A stretch of DNA of 64,000 nucleotides from Candidatus Hydrogenedentota bacterium (GCA_035416745.1 DAOLNV010000003.1:50255-114254), one strand, 5' to 3'. Counted from the stretch's first letter, positions 17,370 through 30,315 are shown. Program-made: numbers and translations. Notes: generated from the letters alone by a model not told the origin.

Positions 17370-19880
17370 ATGAGTCGTCTCGTGTTTTGCGCCTTTGTGG
17401 GGGTGTTGGCGGGAGGCTGGATCGCGCTGGCCGCGGATTACGGCGCTGGCGTCGAGCGCAACGCGGCATGGGCGCAAAGCGCCTTTGCCGTGCACAGAGC
17501 GGCGGCCGCGCCACAAAACCGCCTGACCATCGTTCATGAAGACGGCTTGGGCGATACGAAACTCCGCCGGTGCAGTTTTGGCGGTCCCATGCGCCTGGGC
17601 GAGAAGGTCTACGACCACGGTATCGGCGTGAATTCCCAGAGCGTGCTCCGCGTGAGCCTTGGGGAGCCGGCCCAAACATTCGCCGCGGATATCGGACTCG
17701 ACCGCAACGTCGATGGCACCGCTGCCTCCGTGCGCTTCTACGTGGTTGTTGCCGGACAAAACGTTTTTGAGACCGATGTGGTGCGTCCGGGCGACGCCGT
17801 GCGGTCCATTGAGGTGCCGCTGAACGGCGCGCGCGAATTTGACCTGGTCGTGGATACCGGCGGGGATACGCGGGCCTTCGATCAGGCCGACTGGGGCGGC
17901 GCGCGGGTAATCTTGGCCAACGGCGCCGCCGTCCGGCTGGACGAGCTGGCTTTCTCGGTCCCGTATCTTCAGCAGCCGCCCTTTTCGTTCGTGTACGGCG
18001 GAAAGGCGTCCTCGGAACTCATCGGCGCGTGGGACCAGTCAGTGACAGAAGAAACGGCGGGTCCCAATGAGCGCAGGAGAACGCTGACCCTGCGCGACCC
18101 GGCCACGGGCCTTGAGGTGCGCGCGGTCTGTACGCTTTACACCGATGTCCCGGGGGTGGATTGGACCCTGTATTTCACGAATACCGGGGCAACGGATTCG
18201 CCTGTGCTGGAAGCGATCCGTACACTGGACAGGGTGATCCCCGACGTAAAAGACCCGGTGCTGCACCAGCTCGAGGGCAGCATCGCGGGGGCCACGGATT
18301 GGCGTCCGTTCTCGCAAAGCGTGCCCATGGGCCAGACCATCACGATCCAGCCTCAATCGGGCCGTTCCTCGAAAGGCGCGTCGCCTTTCTTCACATGTGA
18401 GTGGAAAGGCGGCGGCGTGGTCACGGCTATCGGGTGGACGGGCCGGTGGACGGCGTCGGTCGAGTGTCCCGGGCAGGCGCTTCGGTTGCAGGCGGGACTC
18501 GAGAGGTTCCACGCGAAGCTGAAGCCCGGCGAGACGGTGCGCGGCCCGCGGATTCTCCAACTGACCTGGCAGGGCGACGATCCCTGGTACGGCTATAACG
18601 CGTTTCGGCAGGTGATGCTGCGCCACATCATGCCAAGGGTTGACGGACAGCCCGTGGCGCCGCCCATCGCCCACCTGAGCACGGCGTTCTACGAGATGGA
18701 CGACGGGACCGAGGCCGACGTGATGTCGCACCTCGAATCCGCCAGAGGCCTGGGTTTCGAGTATTTCTGGCTGGACGCGTACCGGGGCATCACCCGTTTT
18801 CCGACCATCGGGCATTACGTGATGCCGGTTGACCGTGAAGTGGACAAGAACCGTTTCCCGAACGGTCTGGCGCCCATCTCGAAGGCTGCCCACGATGCGG
18901 GGATGAAGTTCCTATTATGGTTTGAGCCTGAGCGGATCTGTCCGGGCACGCTGATGGCGCAGGAGCATCCCGAGTGGGTGGTGATTCCGCCGCCTGAGCG
19001 CATGGGGCACGGCGGCATGCTCAACCTGGCGATTCCCGAGGCGCGCGAGTACGCGACAGATTATCTTAACGCCGCCATCAAAGAGTACGACATCAACTGC
19101 CTTCGCATCGACAACGCCGTGGACTATGGCGTGATGTGGGACATCCTGGACCAGCAAGACCCGGACCGCGTGGGAATCGGCGAGGTCCGGTATGTCGAGG
19201 GGCTGTACCGCATGTGGGACGATATTCTCGCGGCCAATCCGGGCGTCTTTATCGACAACTGCGCGTCGGGCGGCCAGCGCATCGATCTCGAGTTGTGCGC
19301 GCGGTCGATTCCTCTGTGGCGCACCGACGGCACGATCACGCCGTTGATGGAAAAGAACTACGAGGAGTCAGCGTTGCGGAACCAGGTGATCACTGCTGGG
19401 CTGAATCGCTATCTTCCCTTTCACGTGAGCGGGCAGATGGGAGCAACGCCGTATCTGTTTCGCAGCGGCTTCAACGGCGGCATATCCTTCTGCGAAGATA
19501 TCCGTGCGGCCGATTATCCGCGTGAGCAGTTGGCCGCGGCCATCGCCGAAGGCAAGCGTATCCGGAAGTACTATTTCGGCGATTTCTACGCGTTGTCCGG
19601 CGTCTCGACCGATCCCGGCGCGTGGCTGGTGATGCAGTATCATCTCGACGGCGAAGGCCAGGGGATGGTTATGGCGTTCCGGCGGCCTGCGTCGCCCTAT
19701 ACGGGTTTCGCGTGTAATCTGCGGGGAATTCGCGAAGATGCCGTTTACGAAGTCGTTATGTCGCACGGCTACGAACCAGGCGAGCCGGTTCGTATGCCCG
19801 GAGCCGAGCTGGCCACGTTCGATGCCCGTATCGAGGAAGCGCCGGGGGCGCTGCTGATGGAATATCGGCAGGTCGAGTAG
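17370..19880 (+). CDS. secreted NPCBM-GH36-like alpha-galactosidase
   Basis: An 836-residue exported glycosidase: signal peptide, an NPCBM carbohydrate-binding domain at about 50-200 (YDHGIGVNSQSVLRV), a supersandwich region, then a melibiase barrel (LGFEYFWLDAYRG, FLLWFEPERICPG). The nucleophile is probably D581 in CLRIDNAVD and the acid/base D653 in LWRTDGTITP. Length and order match GH36-type enzymes with an added NPCBM. A GGAGA lies upstream of the ATG. As third gene of the cluster it likely releases galactose or related sugars for the two Tat enzymes before it. Confidence 0.87.
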   Translation: MSRLVFCAFVGVLAGGWIALAADYGAGVERNAAWAQSAFAVHRAAAAPQNRLTIVHEDGLGDTKLRRCSFGGPMRLGEKVYDHGIGVNSQSVLRVSLGEPAQTFAADIGLDRNVDGTAASVRFYVVVAGQNVFETDVVRPGDAVRSIEVPLNGAREFDLVVDTGGDTRAFDQADWGGARVILANGAAVRLDELAFSVPYLQQPPFSFVYGGKASSELIGAWDQSVTEETAGPNERRRTLTLRDPATGLEVRAVCTLYTDVPGVDWTLYFTNTGATDSPVLEAIRTLDRVIPDVKDPVLHQLEGSIAGATDWRPFSQSVPMGQTITIQPQSGRSSKGASPFFTCEWKGGGVVTAIGWTGRWTASVECPGQALRLQAGLERFHAKLKPGETVRGPRILQLTWQGDDPWYGYNAFRQVMLRHIMPRVDGQPVAPPIAHLSTAFYEMDDGTEADVMSHLESARGLGFEYFWLDAYRGITRFPTIGHYVMPVDREVDKNRFPNGLAPISKAAHDAGMKFLLWFEPERICPGTLMAQEHPEWVVIPPPERMGHGGMLNLAIPEAREYATDYLNAAIKEYDINCLRIDNAVDYGVMWDILDQQDPDRVGIGEVRYVEGLYRMWDDILAANPGVFIDNCASGGQRIDLELCARSIPLWRTDGTITPLMEKNYEESALRNQVITAGLNRYLPFHVSGQMGATPYLFRSGFNGGISFCEDIRAADYPREQLAAAIAEGKRIRKYYFGDFYALSGVSTDPGAWLVMQYHLDGEGQGMVMAFRRPASPYTGFACNLRGIREDAVYEVVMSHGYEPGEPVRMPGAELATFDARIEEAPGALLMEYRQVE

Positions 19881-19883
19881 ACC

Positions 19884-20198
19884 TCAAGAGGCGAGACCTG
19901 CGACATCCTGCGGGCTTTGCCGCCGCCGTGCGCGGATAGTCAGTTTCACGGCGATCCACGGCATCACGAAGAGCCATAGTGTGGCCAGTTTCGCGAGGCC
20001 GAGAGCGCTATAGTGGATGATGTAGAACTGGGGACGGTTAATCGGGATGAAATGGGTCTGGACGGTGTATGTGAGATTAGGCGCGAAGAGAAGCAGCGCG
20101 CCCCAGAAGATGAGCAATCCAAAGGCGATCACGGTGCATCGCCACAGAATGGATGAGAGGGCTGACAGCAGATCATCGACGGCGTTGGGGCTTTGCAT
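19884..20198 (-). CDS. small two-helix membrane protein, DUF6868-like
   Basis: A 104-residue protein with two hydrophobic helices (SILWRCTVIAFGLLIFW and LAKLATLWLFVMPWIAVKL) around a HFIPINRPQFYIIHYSALG loop. The pattern of 'hydrophobic pair with a conserved HY...GL' fits what I recall of the uncharacterised DUF6868 family. AGGAG lies seven bases before the ATG. It converges on the alpha-galactosidase with a three-base gap. Function unknown. Confidence 0.7.
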   Translation of the reverse strand: MQSPNAVDDLLSALSSILWRCTVIAFGLLIFWGALLLFAPNLTYTVQTHFIPINRPQFYIIHYSALGLAKLATLWLFVMPWIAVKLTIRARRRQSPQDVAGLAS

Positions 20199-20358
20199 GA
20201 CAGGTCTCCTGGGTTCGTGCCGCGACCGGTATTCCCGGAATTGTTCCTTCGATCATTCTACACCTGCGCGCGGCAGAGATTCGTGGTTGGGTGGTGGACG
20301 CCGTAACGCGTTCGTGATAGCCTGTACTGAGGTGGGCAGCAAGAAGGAGGGGAAAGGC

Positions 20359-20478
20359 ATGAAGCACATCAAGCTGCAGTCCAGAGTCCGTTATGAGCGT
20401 CTCGCGAAGGCTGATATCGAGATCGACCGCTGTGCCGGCCTGTCTGGTCTTGATTGGCTCAAGTGCCGGAAAGGGTAA
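20359..20478 (+). CDS. possible 39-residue small protein
   Basis: A short frame, MKHIKLQSRVRYERLAKAD onward, ending TAA, with AAGGAGG about nine bases upstream of the ATG. The product is basic, with two cysteines in the C-terminal third, and has no match I recognise. The ribosome site is the only support; it could be chance. Confidence 0.3.
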   Translation: MKHIKLQSRVRYERLAKADIEIDRCAGLSGLDWLKCRKG

Positions 20479-20797
20479 GAGTACCTGTTCTGGGGGGCCA
20501 TGCGCCAGCGCCCGTTGTGGGACCGGCGCCCTCGCCGGTCAGTGGGATAGGCGTCTCGCCTCCATGCGACGCGGGTTTGGTAAGACAGGTTGTTGATGAG
20601 GACCAAAGGACAAAAGCGACGCAAGGGACAAAAGGGACAGCTTGTGGGCTGAGCTGAGACGAGTCCCTCTTTCGCTGCGGCGCGGTCTCCGCTCGCTGTG
20701 GCGCGGTCTCCTGACCGCACCACTTTTTCGACCGTAAGGTCTCCCAATTGAGAGTGCCGGCGAGACGCTTGCGGGCGCCTCGTCTGGCATCGGTCTG
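20479..20797. repeat. intergenic repeat patch (families C, D and a 21-bp tandem)
   Basis: Three repeat types are packed together beyond the sulfatase stop: GGGACCGGCGCCCTCGCCGG at 20519-20538 (reverse complement of 14953-14972); a 9-base periodic run at about 20608-20637; and two 21-base units, TCGCTGCGGCGCGGTCTCCG and relative, at 20672-20713. Open frames crossing this region are low-complexity by-products of the repeats. Confidence 0.7.
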
Positions 20798-22246
20798 TTA
20801 CGCGTAGTCTTTTCCGTTGAGGCTGTTGACGACGCTGGCGAGCCATGCGTGGAGTTGGGCTTGCATGCCGGAGGCGCGTTCGGGTACTTCCGCGAGGACG
20901 TTCTTGGACTCGCCGGGGTCCTTGTTGAGGTCGTAGAGTTCGAATGCGACCGTGCCGGTTTTGTCTTCGATACGGTGGAGTTTCCAGGGCCAGTCGAGCC
21001 ACGCGCTGTGGCCGGGGAAACTGTCGACGGGGTATTGTTGCTTGATGTCGCCGGCGTCGGAGCGTAACCGCGCGGGGTCGGTGACTTCCTTCCCTTGCTT
21101 CTGCGCTTCGAGCAGTTCCGCCATCCATTCGGCGGTAGGCGTCTGGATGCCGGGGGTGGGATGGTCCCAGAATCCGATGGGTCTTGGCCGCGCTTCCATG
21201 GCGCCGTCGAGGAGAGACACGAGGCTAATCCCGTCAAGAGGCGGCTGATTGTCCATGGTCACGCCGGCGATTTCCAGAAGGGTGGGGTAGATGTCGGAGG
21301 TGACGCAGGGGATGCTGGTGGCGCGGTGTCCGGAGATGCGGGCGGGCCATTCGAGGAGCGCGGGGACGCGCAGGCCGCCTTCGTAGATTTGGCCCTTGTT
21401 GCCCCGTCCCCCGGTACTGCCGACCTTGGGCAGGCCGCCGTTATCGCTGCAATACCAGAGGATGGTGTTGTCGCGGATGCCGAGCCCGGCGATTTCCTTC
21501 CGCAACTTGCCGAATGCGCGGTCCATGCCGGTGATTTCGCCGTAGAAATTGGCGAAATCCGTTTCCTGCCCGGCGTAGGGTTCGAGGTCGCGTTCGATGG
21601 CCTTATGGGGCTTATGAGGCGAGCCGAACCAGACCACGGCGAGGAACGGGTTGGGGCCGCTGGCGTGTTTGCGCATGAATTCGATGGCGGCGTCTACGGC
21701 AACCATCGAACTCTCGCCCTGCAACTGAACGGCGTTTCCTTCGCGGCTCAGGATCGGGTCGTTGTCGTAGAAATTGGGGGCGGAGAGCCATTCATCGAAC
21801 CCGCTCGCACCCGGATTCACGGGGCTGCCCTTCTGCACGGAACCGAGATGCCATTTGCCGAAATGGCCGGTTGCGTAGCCGGCGGTCTTGAGAGCTTCGG
21901 CAATGGTGATTTCCTGCGGACGGATGGGGTGGCCCCATTTGAAGCATCCCATGCGGTTCGGGGTGCGGCCGGTCATGACGCTGGCGCGGGTGGGCGAGCA
22001 CACGGGCGCGGCGGCATAGAACCGGTCGAAGCGGAAGGCCTCGGCGGCCATGGCATCGAAGTTGGGCGTTTTCAACACAGGATGGCCGTTATAGGCCATG
22101 TCGCCCCAGCCCTGGTCGTCGGCCATGCAGAGAACGATGTTGGGCAGGCGGGCGGCTGCTGATGCGCGGGAGGTGATGCCGGCGAGCCTGGCAAGCCCGG
22201 CCCCGGCAGCAATGAGCCCCAGGAAGTCGCGGCGGCTGGTTGGCAT
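20798..22246 (-). CDS. Tat-exported arylsulfatase-type sulfatase
   Basis: A 482-residue type I sulfatase. The Tat leader is TSRRDFLGL; the active-site motif is C83-S-P-T-R in PVCSPTRASVMTGR, where the cysteine is converted to formylglycine by a separate enzyme. Other signs are MADDQGWGD metal ligands, GKWHLG and CSDNGG. GAGGGG lies eight bases before the ATG. No anaerobic maturase is in the window. It likely desulfates glycans outside the cytoplasm, fitting the glycosidases around it. Confidence 0.88.
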   Translation of the reverse strand: MPTSRRDFLGLIAAGAGLARLAGITSRASAAARLPNIVLCMADDQGWGDMAYNGHPVLKTPNFDAMAAEAFRFDRFYAAAPVCSPTRASVMTGRTPNRMGCFKWGHPIRPQEITIAEALKTAGYATGHFGKWHLGSVQKGSPVNPGASGFDEWLSAPNFYDNDPILSREGNAVQLQGESSMVAVDAAIEFMRKHASGPNPFLAVVWFGSPHKPHKAIERDLEPYAGQETDFANFYGEITGMDRAFGKLRKEIAGLGIRDNTILWYCSDNGGLPKVGSTGGRGNKGQIYEGGLRVPALLEWPARISGHRATSIPCVTSDIYPTLLEIAGVTMDNQPPLDGISLVSLLDGAMEARPRPIGFWDHPTPGIQTPTAEWMAELLEAQKQGKEVTDPARLRSDAGDIKQQYPVDSFPGHSAWLDWPWKLHRIEDKTGTVAFELYDLNKDPGESKNVLAEVPERASGMQAQLHAWLASVVNSLNGKDYA

Positions 22247-22390
22247 GGCTAATTCCCCTCGTTTGGCATGTTCTGACTGGCGTTCTTTGCGCCATCTGAA
22301 CACACTTCGGGCCGAGGGGTCAAGGGGAGGGGTCCGGGACAAGAGCGATTCCTCTGCGCCCTTATTGATGGCGGATTTCTGCAAGGTTGC

Positions 22391-22972
22391 TCAATTTTTT
22401 GCGACTTCGGCGGCGGCGCGGTTTGCCACTTCCGCGACGGCCCTGCTCATCGCCTGCGGCACGGCCGAAATGTGCTCGTTCTCGAGGGGCACGCGGGCAG
22501 TCAGAACATCTCCCCACAGAAGCCGGGTTCCAAAAGTCTCGCGAAGTTCGAGCCGCACTTCACAGACGGCTTCCCGGGGCACGGCATTGTGGTCCGTCTC
22601 GAACTTGCGAAGCTCTCCCACGAGGACCAGTTCCGGACGGTTCACATTGGAGGCTTCGCCAACGTCATGGAACCGTTCGGTGGCAATGATCGCGTCCGTG
22701 ATAGCGCGGGTGACCATGTCGGCGGGCTTCATGGCCCATTCGGCGTGCGGATACTCGCGCACCTCGAGTCCCTGGGTGTAGAGGAGGGGGGTCTTGTACA
22801 TCAACGATGCGCGCAACGGCCGGACGCCCAATGTGCGCTCCGTCGGGACGGCTTTCTCGACGGATATGTTTGGCGCAAGGGTGTAGTACGCGGTGGGGGT
22901 AATCTGGGGACGGATACACCCCGCTACCGCCAAGACCGCCAGCGTTAAGAGAAATGCAGCACGACGCATCAT
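22391..22972 (-). CDS. ABC-type transport auxiliary lipoprotein (PqiC/YmbA-like)
   Basis: A 193-residue lipoprotein with signal LLTLAVLAVAGC as lipobox, then a domain of the PqiC/ABC-transport auxiliary type (YYTLAP, LGVRPLRA). Its ATG overlaps the stop of the MCE gene in an ATGA, so it is the last gene of the ligA-mla operon. It probably sits on the outer membrane's inner face and works with the MCE protein in lipid movement between membranes. Confidence 0.8.
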   Translation of the reverse strand: MMRRAAFLLTLAVLAVAGCIRPQITPTAYYTLAPNISVEKAVPTERTLGVRPLRASLMYKTPLLYTQGLEVREYPHAEWAMKPADMVTRAITDAIIATERFHDVGEASNVNRPELVLVGELRKFETDHNAVPREAVCEVRLELRETFGTRLLWGDVLTARVPLENEHISAVPQAMSRAVAEVANRAAAEVAKN

Positions 22973-23970
22973 TCGGCTCCCTTGGGTTTGACAGGACCAT
23001 ACACGATAGCGGAGGGATTCTCCTTGAGCACCACAGCCAGGGCGCGCAACGCGTCGAGGGCTTCCGTGAGCGCCGTCATGGTCTCGTTGACAGTAAACTC
23101 GACGTTACCGACCTGGTATACAGCCGTTTTCGTAACGGTATCGAGCTGTTCAGTCATTGCCCGCACGGAATCGGCGAGCTCGCGGACACTACGGAGCGTC
23201 TCCTGTACTTCCTGTTCGGTCTTTGCCAGATCGAGTGGCTTCACCTTCTCGTTTATGGTATTCATGGTTTCGTTGGCGGACTTGACGAGCTCGGTGGTGT
23301 TTTCGGTGAACGGTTTGATCTCAGCCCGGATCTCTTCCATGAGTTTGCGCGCGTCATCGACGCCTTCGACGGCTTTCGCGCGAACGTCCTTGAGCGTCTC
23401 CGATGTTTCGTCAAAGACGTCCCGTATGTCTTTGATAGCGGCATCGGCATCATCAATCATGTTTTTGATCTGGCCTTCTTCGATGCCTTTCAGCCCCGTA
23501 TCGATCTCGTCGGCGATGTCGCTGACCTTCTTCATAATCTCGGGGATGCTTCCTGTGGTCGATGCCAGGAGGGAGGGTTTGGAGGGTATCTCCGAGCCTG
23601 GCGGCAGTTTGCCCAGTGAAGGGTCGCCTCCCGACAACGACACGGCCATGACGCCGGTGGCAATGCTGTAGATAACCAGTTGGGCCTGCACACCTTGGTA
23701 GAGGGTAATATCATCGTCCTGGACTTCGATGTCGACCCGCACGCTTCGAGACTCGGACACCCTTATGTCGGAGACTTTGCCAACGGGCACGCCGGTATAT
23801 TCGACGAGGCCGCCGCGGCTGAGTCCGAGGATCGATTCGTTGAAATGGATATAGTAGGCGCTGTGATCGCCGCGCTTGTAGCCGGAGATAACGACAGAGC
23901 CTCCCGCCAGCACGGCGATGCATGCCACCAGGAAGATACCCACCTTCATTTTCTGAGTTCGGGTCGCCAC
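22969..23970 (-). CDS. mlaD: MlaD-like MCE-domain protein
   Basis: A 333-residue inner-membrane-anchored protein: one N-terminal helix (VGIFLVACIAVLAGGSVVI), an MCE domain at about 35-120 (YTGVPVGKVSDIRV), then a long coiled-coil-prone tail of some 200 residues with many E/K/D heptads. The tail is much longer than in E. coli MlaD. The start is GTG at 23970 with GGAG eight bases upstream; an ATG at 23949 is possible. It is the substrate-binding ring of a phospholipid transporter by family, and is coupled to mlaF and the lipoprotein. Confidence 0.87.
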   Translation of the reverse strand: MATRTQKMKVGIFLVACIAVLAGGSVVISGYKRGDHSAYYIHFNESILGLSRGGLVEYTGVPVGKVSDIRVSESRSVRVDIEVQDDDITLYQGVQAQLVIYSIATGVMAVSLSGGDPSLGKLPPGSEIPSKPSLLASTTGSIPEIMKKVSDIADEIDTGLKGIEEGQIKNMIDDADAAIKDIRDVFDETSETLKDVRAKAVEGVDDARKLMEEIRAEIKPFTENTTELVKSANETMNTINEKVKPLDLAKTEQEVQETLRSVRELADSVRAMTEQLDTVTKTAVYQVGNVEFTVNETMTALTEALDALRALAVVLKENPSAIVYGPVKPKGAE

Positions 23971-23981
23971 TTCAGTGTCTC

Positions 23982-24759
23982 CTACGTGTAATGCTGCTGG
24001 ATGTGCGCATCGGCTTTCCGTTCGAAGAACTGCCGCACGCGTTTGTTAGAGCTCTGCTGGGCCTCCTGCACCGTGCCTCTGAAAACGGCCTGGCCGCCAT
24101 CCAGCATCAGAACGTGATCGGCAATCTTCTTAATCGAGTCAAGCTCGTGGGTCACGATGATAAACGTGATGCCCAGGAGTCTCTTGAGGTCCAGGATGAG
24201 GTCGTCGAGTCCGGACGCCATGATGGGGTCCAGCCCGGCGGAAGGTTCGTCGAAGTAGACAATGGGAGGATCGAGTGCGATGGCGCGCGCCAGGCCTGCG
24301 CGCTTCTTCATGCCGCCCGACAGCTGCTCTGGCAGAAGGTCTTTGGCGGCAGAGAGGCCTACCAGGCTCAGCTTCAAGAGCACCATGGCCTCGATGAGAT
24401 CTTCCTGCATGTCGGTGTATTCGCGCATGGGCAGCGCCACGTTCTCGCCCACGGTCAGCGAGTTGAACAGGGCGCCCGACTGGAACGCGATACCGATGTG
24501 CCGTTGTATCGAGGAGAGTTGGTCTTCGTCCAGGGTGGTGATGTCGGTGCCGGAGTAGTAAATATGGCCGGAGGTAGGCGTGAGAAGGCCGGTCATGTGT
24601 TTGAGCAGGGTCGTTTTTCCACAGCCGCTGCCTCCGATGACAACGAAGATCTCGCCTTTGGGCACCTCGAGCGTCACGTCATTGAGGACGAGCTGCTCGC
24701 CATAGTGCGCCACGAGGTTGCGCACTTCGATGACGGCTTCGAACCCATTGTTCTTAACA

Positions 24760-24770
<11 letters not shown>
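23982..24770 (-). CDS. mlaF: MlaF-like ABC transporter ATPase
   Basis: A 262-residue ABC ATPase: Walker A GGSGCGKTT, Q-loop AFQSGALF, signature LSGGMKKR, Walker B IVYFDEP, and the switch histidine in IVTHEL. The SGALF after the Q-loop and GMKKR are typical of Mla/MCE-type ATPases. It overlaps the permease by 11 bases, and the MCE gene starts 11 bases after its stop. It powers lipid transport at the inner membrane. Confidence 0.9.
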
Positions 24771-28031
<3,261 letters not shown>

Positions 28032-28074
28032 TCACGTCTGTTCGAGTTTCAAACGCAACGGAAGGTTTCGAGGC

Positions 28075-30315
28075 ATGGCATTCAACGGGCTGGAGTGGGT
28101 CTTGATTTGCATAAGCGCCTTTTGCGGAGCAGGAGAGTATTCCCTGGGCATGGATAAGCCCCTGCGCATCACGGGCGTCGAAGCGGACCGGACGGAGGCG
28201 CGGGCCTTTGACCGGGTAACGCTCGACATCGGCCTCGAAGCAAGTTACAGCAACCCTTTCCGTAGCGAGGAGATCCGGGTGGATGTCGAGGTATCGCCCG
28301 GCGGGGGCGAACCGTTCGCGGCGCCGGCGTTTCTGTACCAGCCCTTCGAGCGCCGTCTCGAAGAAACGGACAAGGGGCCGGCCGAACGTGTGCAGCCAAC
28401 GGACGAACCGCGATGGCAGGCGCGCCTGTCCTTTCCGAAGGCCGGCCGTTATGTGCTCCGGGTTTCGGCCCGTGACAAGACGGGGAGCGTCTCGTCCGGC
28501 CCCGTCGAGGTGAACGTCGTGTCCGCCGATGTGGCGGGAATGGCGCGCACGAGCCCTGAAGACCGCCGCTATTTCGTGACGGACCGTGGAGAAACCCTGT
28601 ATCTGATCGGCGCGAACGTGTGCTGGGGGGGAGCGCGGGGCACCTACAACTATGATGACTGGCTGCCGAAGTATGCGGAGGCCCAGTGCAATTTCTTCCG
28701 CGTGTGGCTGTGCCCGGCATGGACAACCTTCGGGATGAATACCCGTGAAAGCGGGTACGACCGGATCGCATTGGACAACGCGTGGCGTCTGGATTATGTG
28801 CTCGAGCAATCCGAACGGCTCGGGTTGCGGATGATGGTCTGCATCGACAGTTTCAATATCCTGCGGTCGAAAAAAACGCTCCATGGGGCTTGGGAAGATT
28901 CGCCGTATATCGAGGCGAATGGCGGGCCGTTGACGAAGTCGGACGCGTACTTCACGAACGAGACGATGCTCGCGGCATACCGCGACCGCCTCCGGTATCT
29001 CGTCGCCCGGTACGGTTACAGCGCGAACGTGTTTGCGTGGGAATTCTGGAACGAGGTGGACATCATCGACAACTACAACAGCGGCGTTGCGGCCGCCTGG
29101 CACGCGGACATGGCGCGGTTCCTGCGCGAGCTTGATCCCTGGGACCACCTGATCACCACCAGCTACGCGCGTCCCGAGGGGGATCCCAATGTCGACGGCC
29201 TCCCGGAACTCGATTTTGTCCAGACCCATCACTACCAGGCAAAAGATATGGCGAGGGACCTGGGGCTGGACCGTGCGAAAAAGGCCGCCGCGCGGGACAA
29301 ACCCCATTTTCACGGGGAGTACGGTATCGATCACGATGGTCGTGCCCGCGAGATGGACCCGACGGGCGTCTACCTCCACAATGGAACATTCAGCAGCGTA
29401 GGGCAGCTTCAGGCGGGGATCCCGATGACGTGGTGGTGGGACGCGTACGTCCATCCGCAGAACCTGTACCCTGTTTTCGGGGCGTTTCGCCGGTGGATTG
29501 ACGGGTTCGATTTCGTACAACAGCATGCGCGGCCTCTCGACGCGGAGTTCCGGGGGCTTGATGCGCCTGACCTGCGGACGCGCGCCGACAGCTTGCTCCA
29601 GACGGATGCCGCGTCGTGGGAGCCCGCCCCGTGGAACAAACCCACTACCGTTCGCATTACGCGGGAGGGTGACGTCGAGAGCGAGACACCCATTTCACGG
29701 CTGTTGCATGGCGTGCGCAACCACCCGGACCTGCACAATCCGGTTACCTTCGAGACCGATGTGCCCGAAGACACGACTTTCGGCGTTATCGTCGAAGGCG
29801 TATCAGGACACGGCGGCGCCGGTCTACAGATTCGCGTGGACGGCGAACTGGTCCGTACCGAGGATTTCGCCGACACGGATCAGGATACGGCCACGCTCAC
29901 CAGGTACGATCGGACGTACCAGGTGGCGTTGCCCAAAGGGCGGCATACGGTCGTCGTGGAGAACCCGGGCAATGACTGGTTTTACGTGGCTTACGAAGTG
30001 CCGTGGCTGCGCGCGGCGCCCATTCTGCGCGCGTTGGGCGTGGTGGGGGATACCCAGGCGCTGCTATGGGTCCAGAACCGGGCGCACACCTGGCGCAACG
30101 TGGCCAGCGGCGATTTCGTAGAGAGTCCGGTGGCCGGGGCGCAGGTTATCATCAAGGGCCTGCCGCAAGGGCAGTGGCGCGTGGAACAATGGGACGCTTA
30201 CGAGGGCCGTGTGGTGGGTTCAGAGGTGCACGATGCGGGCGAAGACGGGCTGCTCGAACTTGCGCTGCCCGCTGTTGCGCGCGACGTGGCGTTCCGCCTT
30301 CACAAGGTATCATGA
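28075..30315 (+). CDS. GH5-like (mannanase/cellulase type) glycoside hydrolase
   Basis: A 746-residue protein with an N-terminal Ig-like/DUF5060-type domain (about 30-150), a TIM-barrel hydrolase (about 160-480) and a C-terminal beta-rich region. The acid/base is E327 in EFWNEVDI and the nucleophile probably E415 in FHGEYGID, the clan GH-A pattern. The N-terminus has only a weak signal-like segment (LEWVLICISAFCGAG). A GGAAGG lies about nine bases upstream. It likely cuts beta-glycans; family assignment within clan A is uncertain. Confidence 0.78.
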   Translation: MAFNGLEWVLICISAFCGAGEYSLGMDKPLRITGVEADRTEARAFDRVTLDIGLEASYSNPFRSEEIRVDVEVSPGGGEPFAAPAFLYQPFERRLEETDKGPAERVQPTDEPRWQARLSFPKAGRYVLRVSARDKTGSVSSGPVEVNVVSADVAGMARTSPEDRRYFVTDRGETLYLIGANVCWGGARGTYNYDDWLPKYAEAQCNFFRVWLCPAWTTFGMNTRESGYDRIALDNAWRLDYVLEQSERLGLRMMVCIDSFNILRSKKTLHGAWEDSPYIEANGGPLTKSDAYFTNETMLAAYRDRLRYLVARYGYSANVFAWEFWNEVDIIDNYNSGVAAAWHADMARFLRELDPWDHLITTSYARPEGDPNVDGLPELDFVQTHHYQAKDMARDLGLDRAKKAAARDKPHFHGEYGIDHDGRAREMDPTGVYLHNGTFSSVGQLQAGIPMTWWWDAYVHPQNLYPVFGAFRRWIDGFDFVQQHARPLDAEFRGLDAPDLRTRADSLLQTDAASWEPAPWNKPTTVRITREGDVESETPISRLLHGVRNHPDLHNPVTFETDVPEDTTFGVIVEGVSGHGGAGLQIRVDGELVRTEDFADTDQDTATLTRYDRTYQVALPKGRHTVVVENPGNDWFYVAYEVPWLRAAPILRALGVVGDTQALLWVQNRAHTWRNVASGDFVESPVAGAQVIIKGLPQGQWRVEQWDAYEGRVVGSEVHDAGEDGLLELALPAVARDVAFRLHKVS

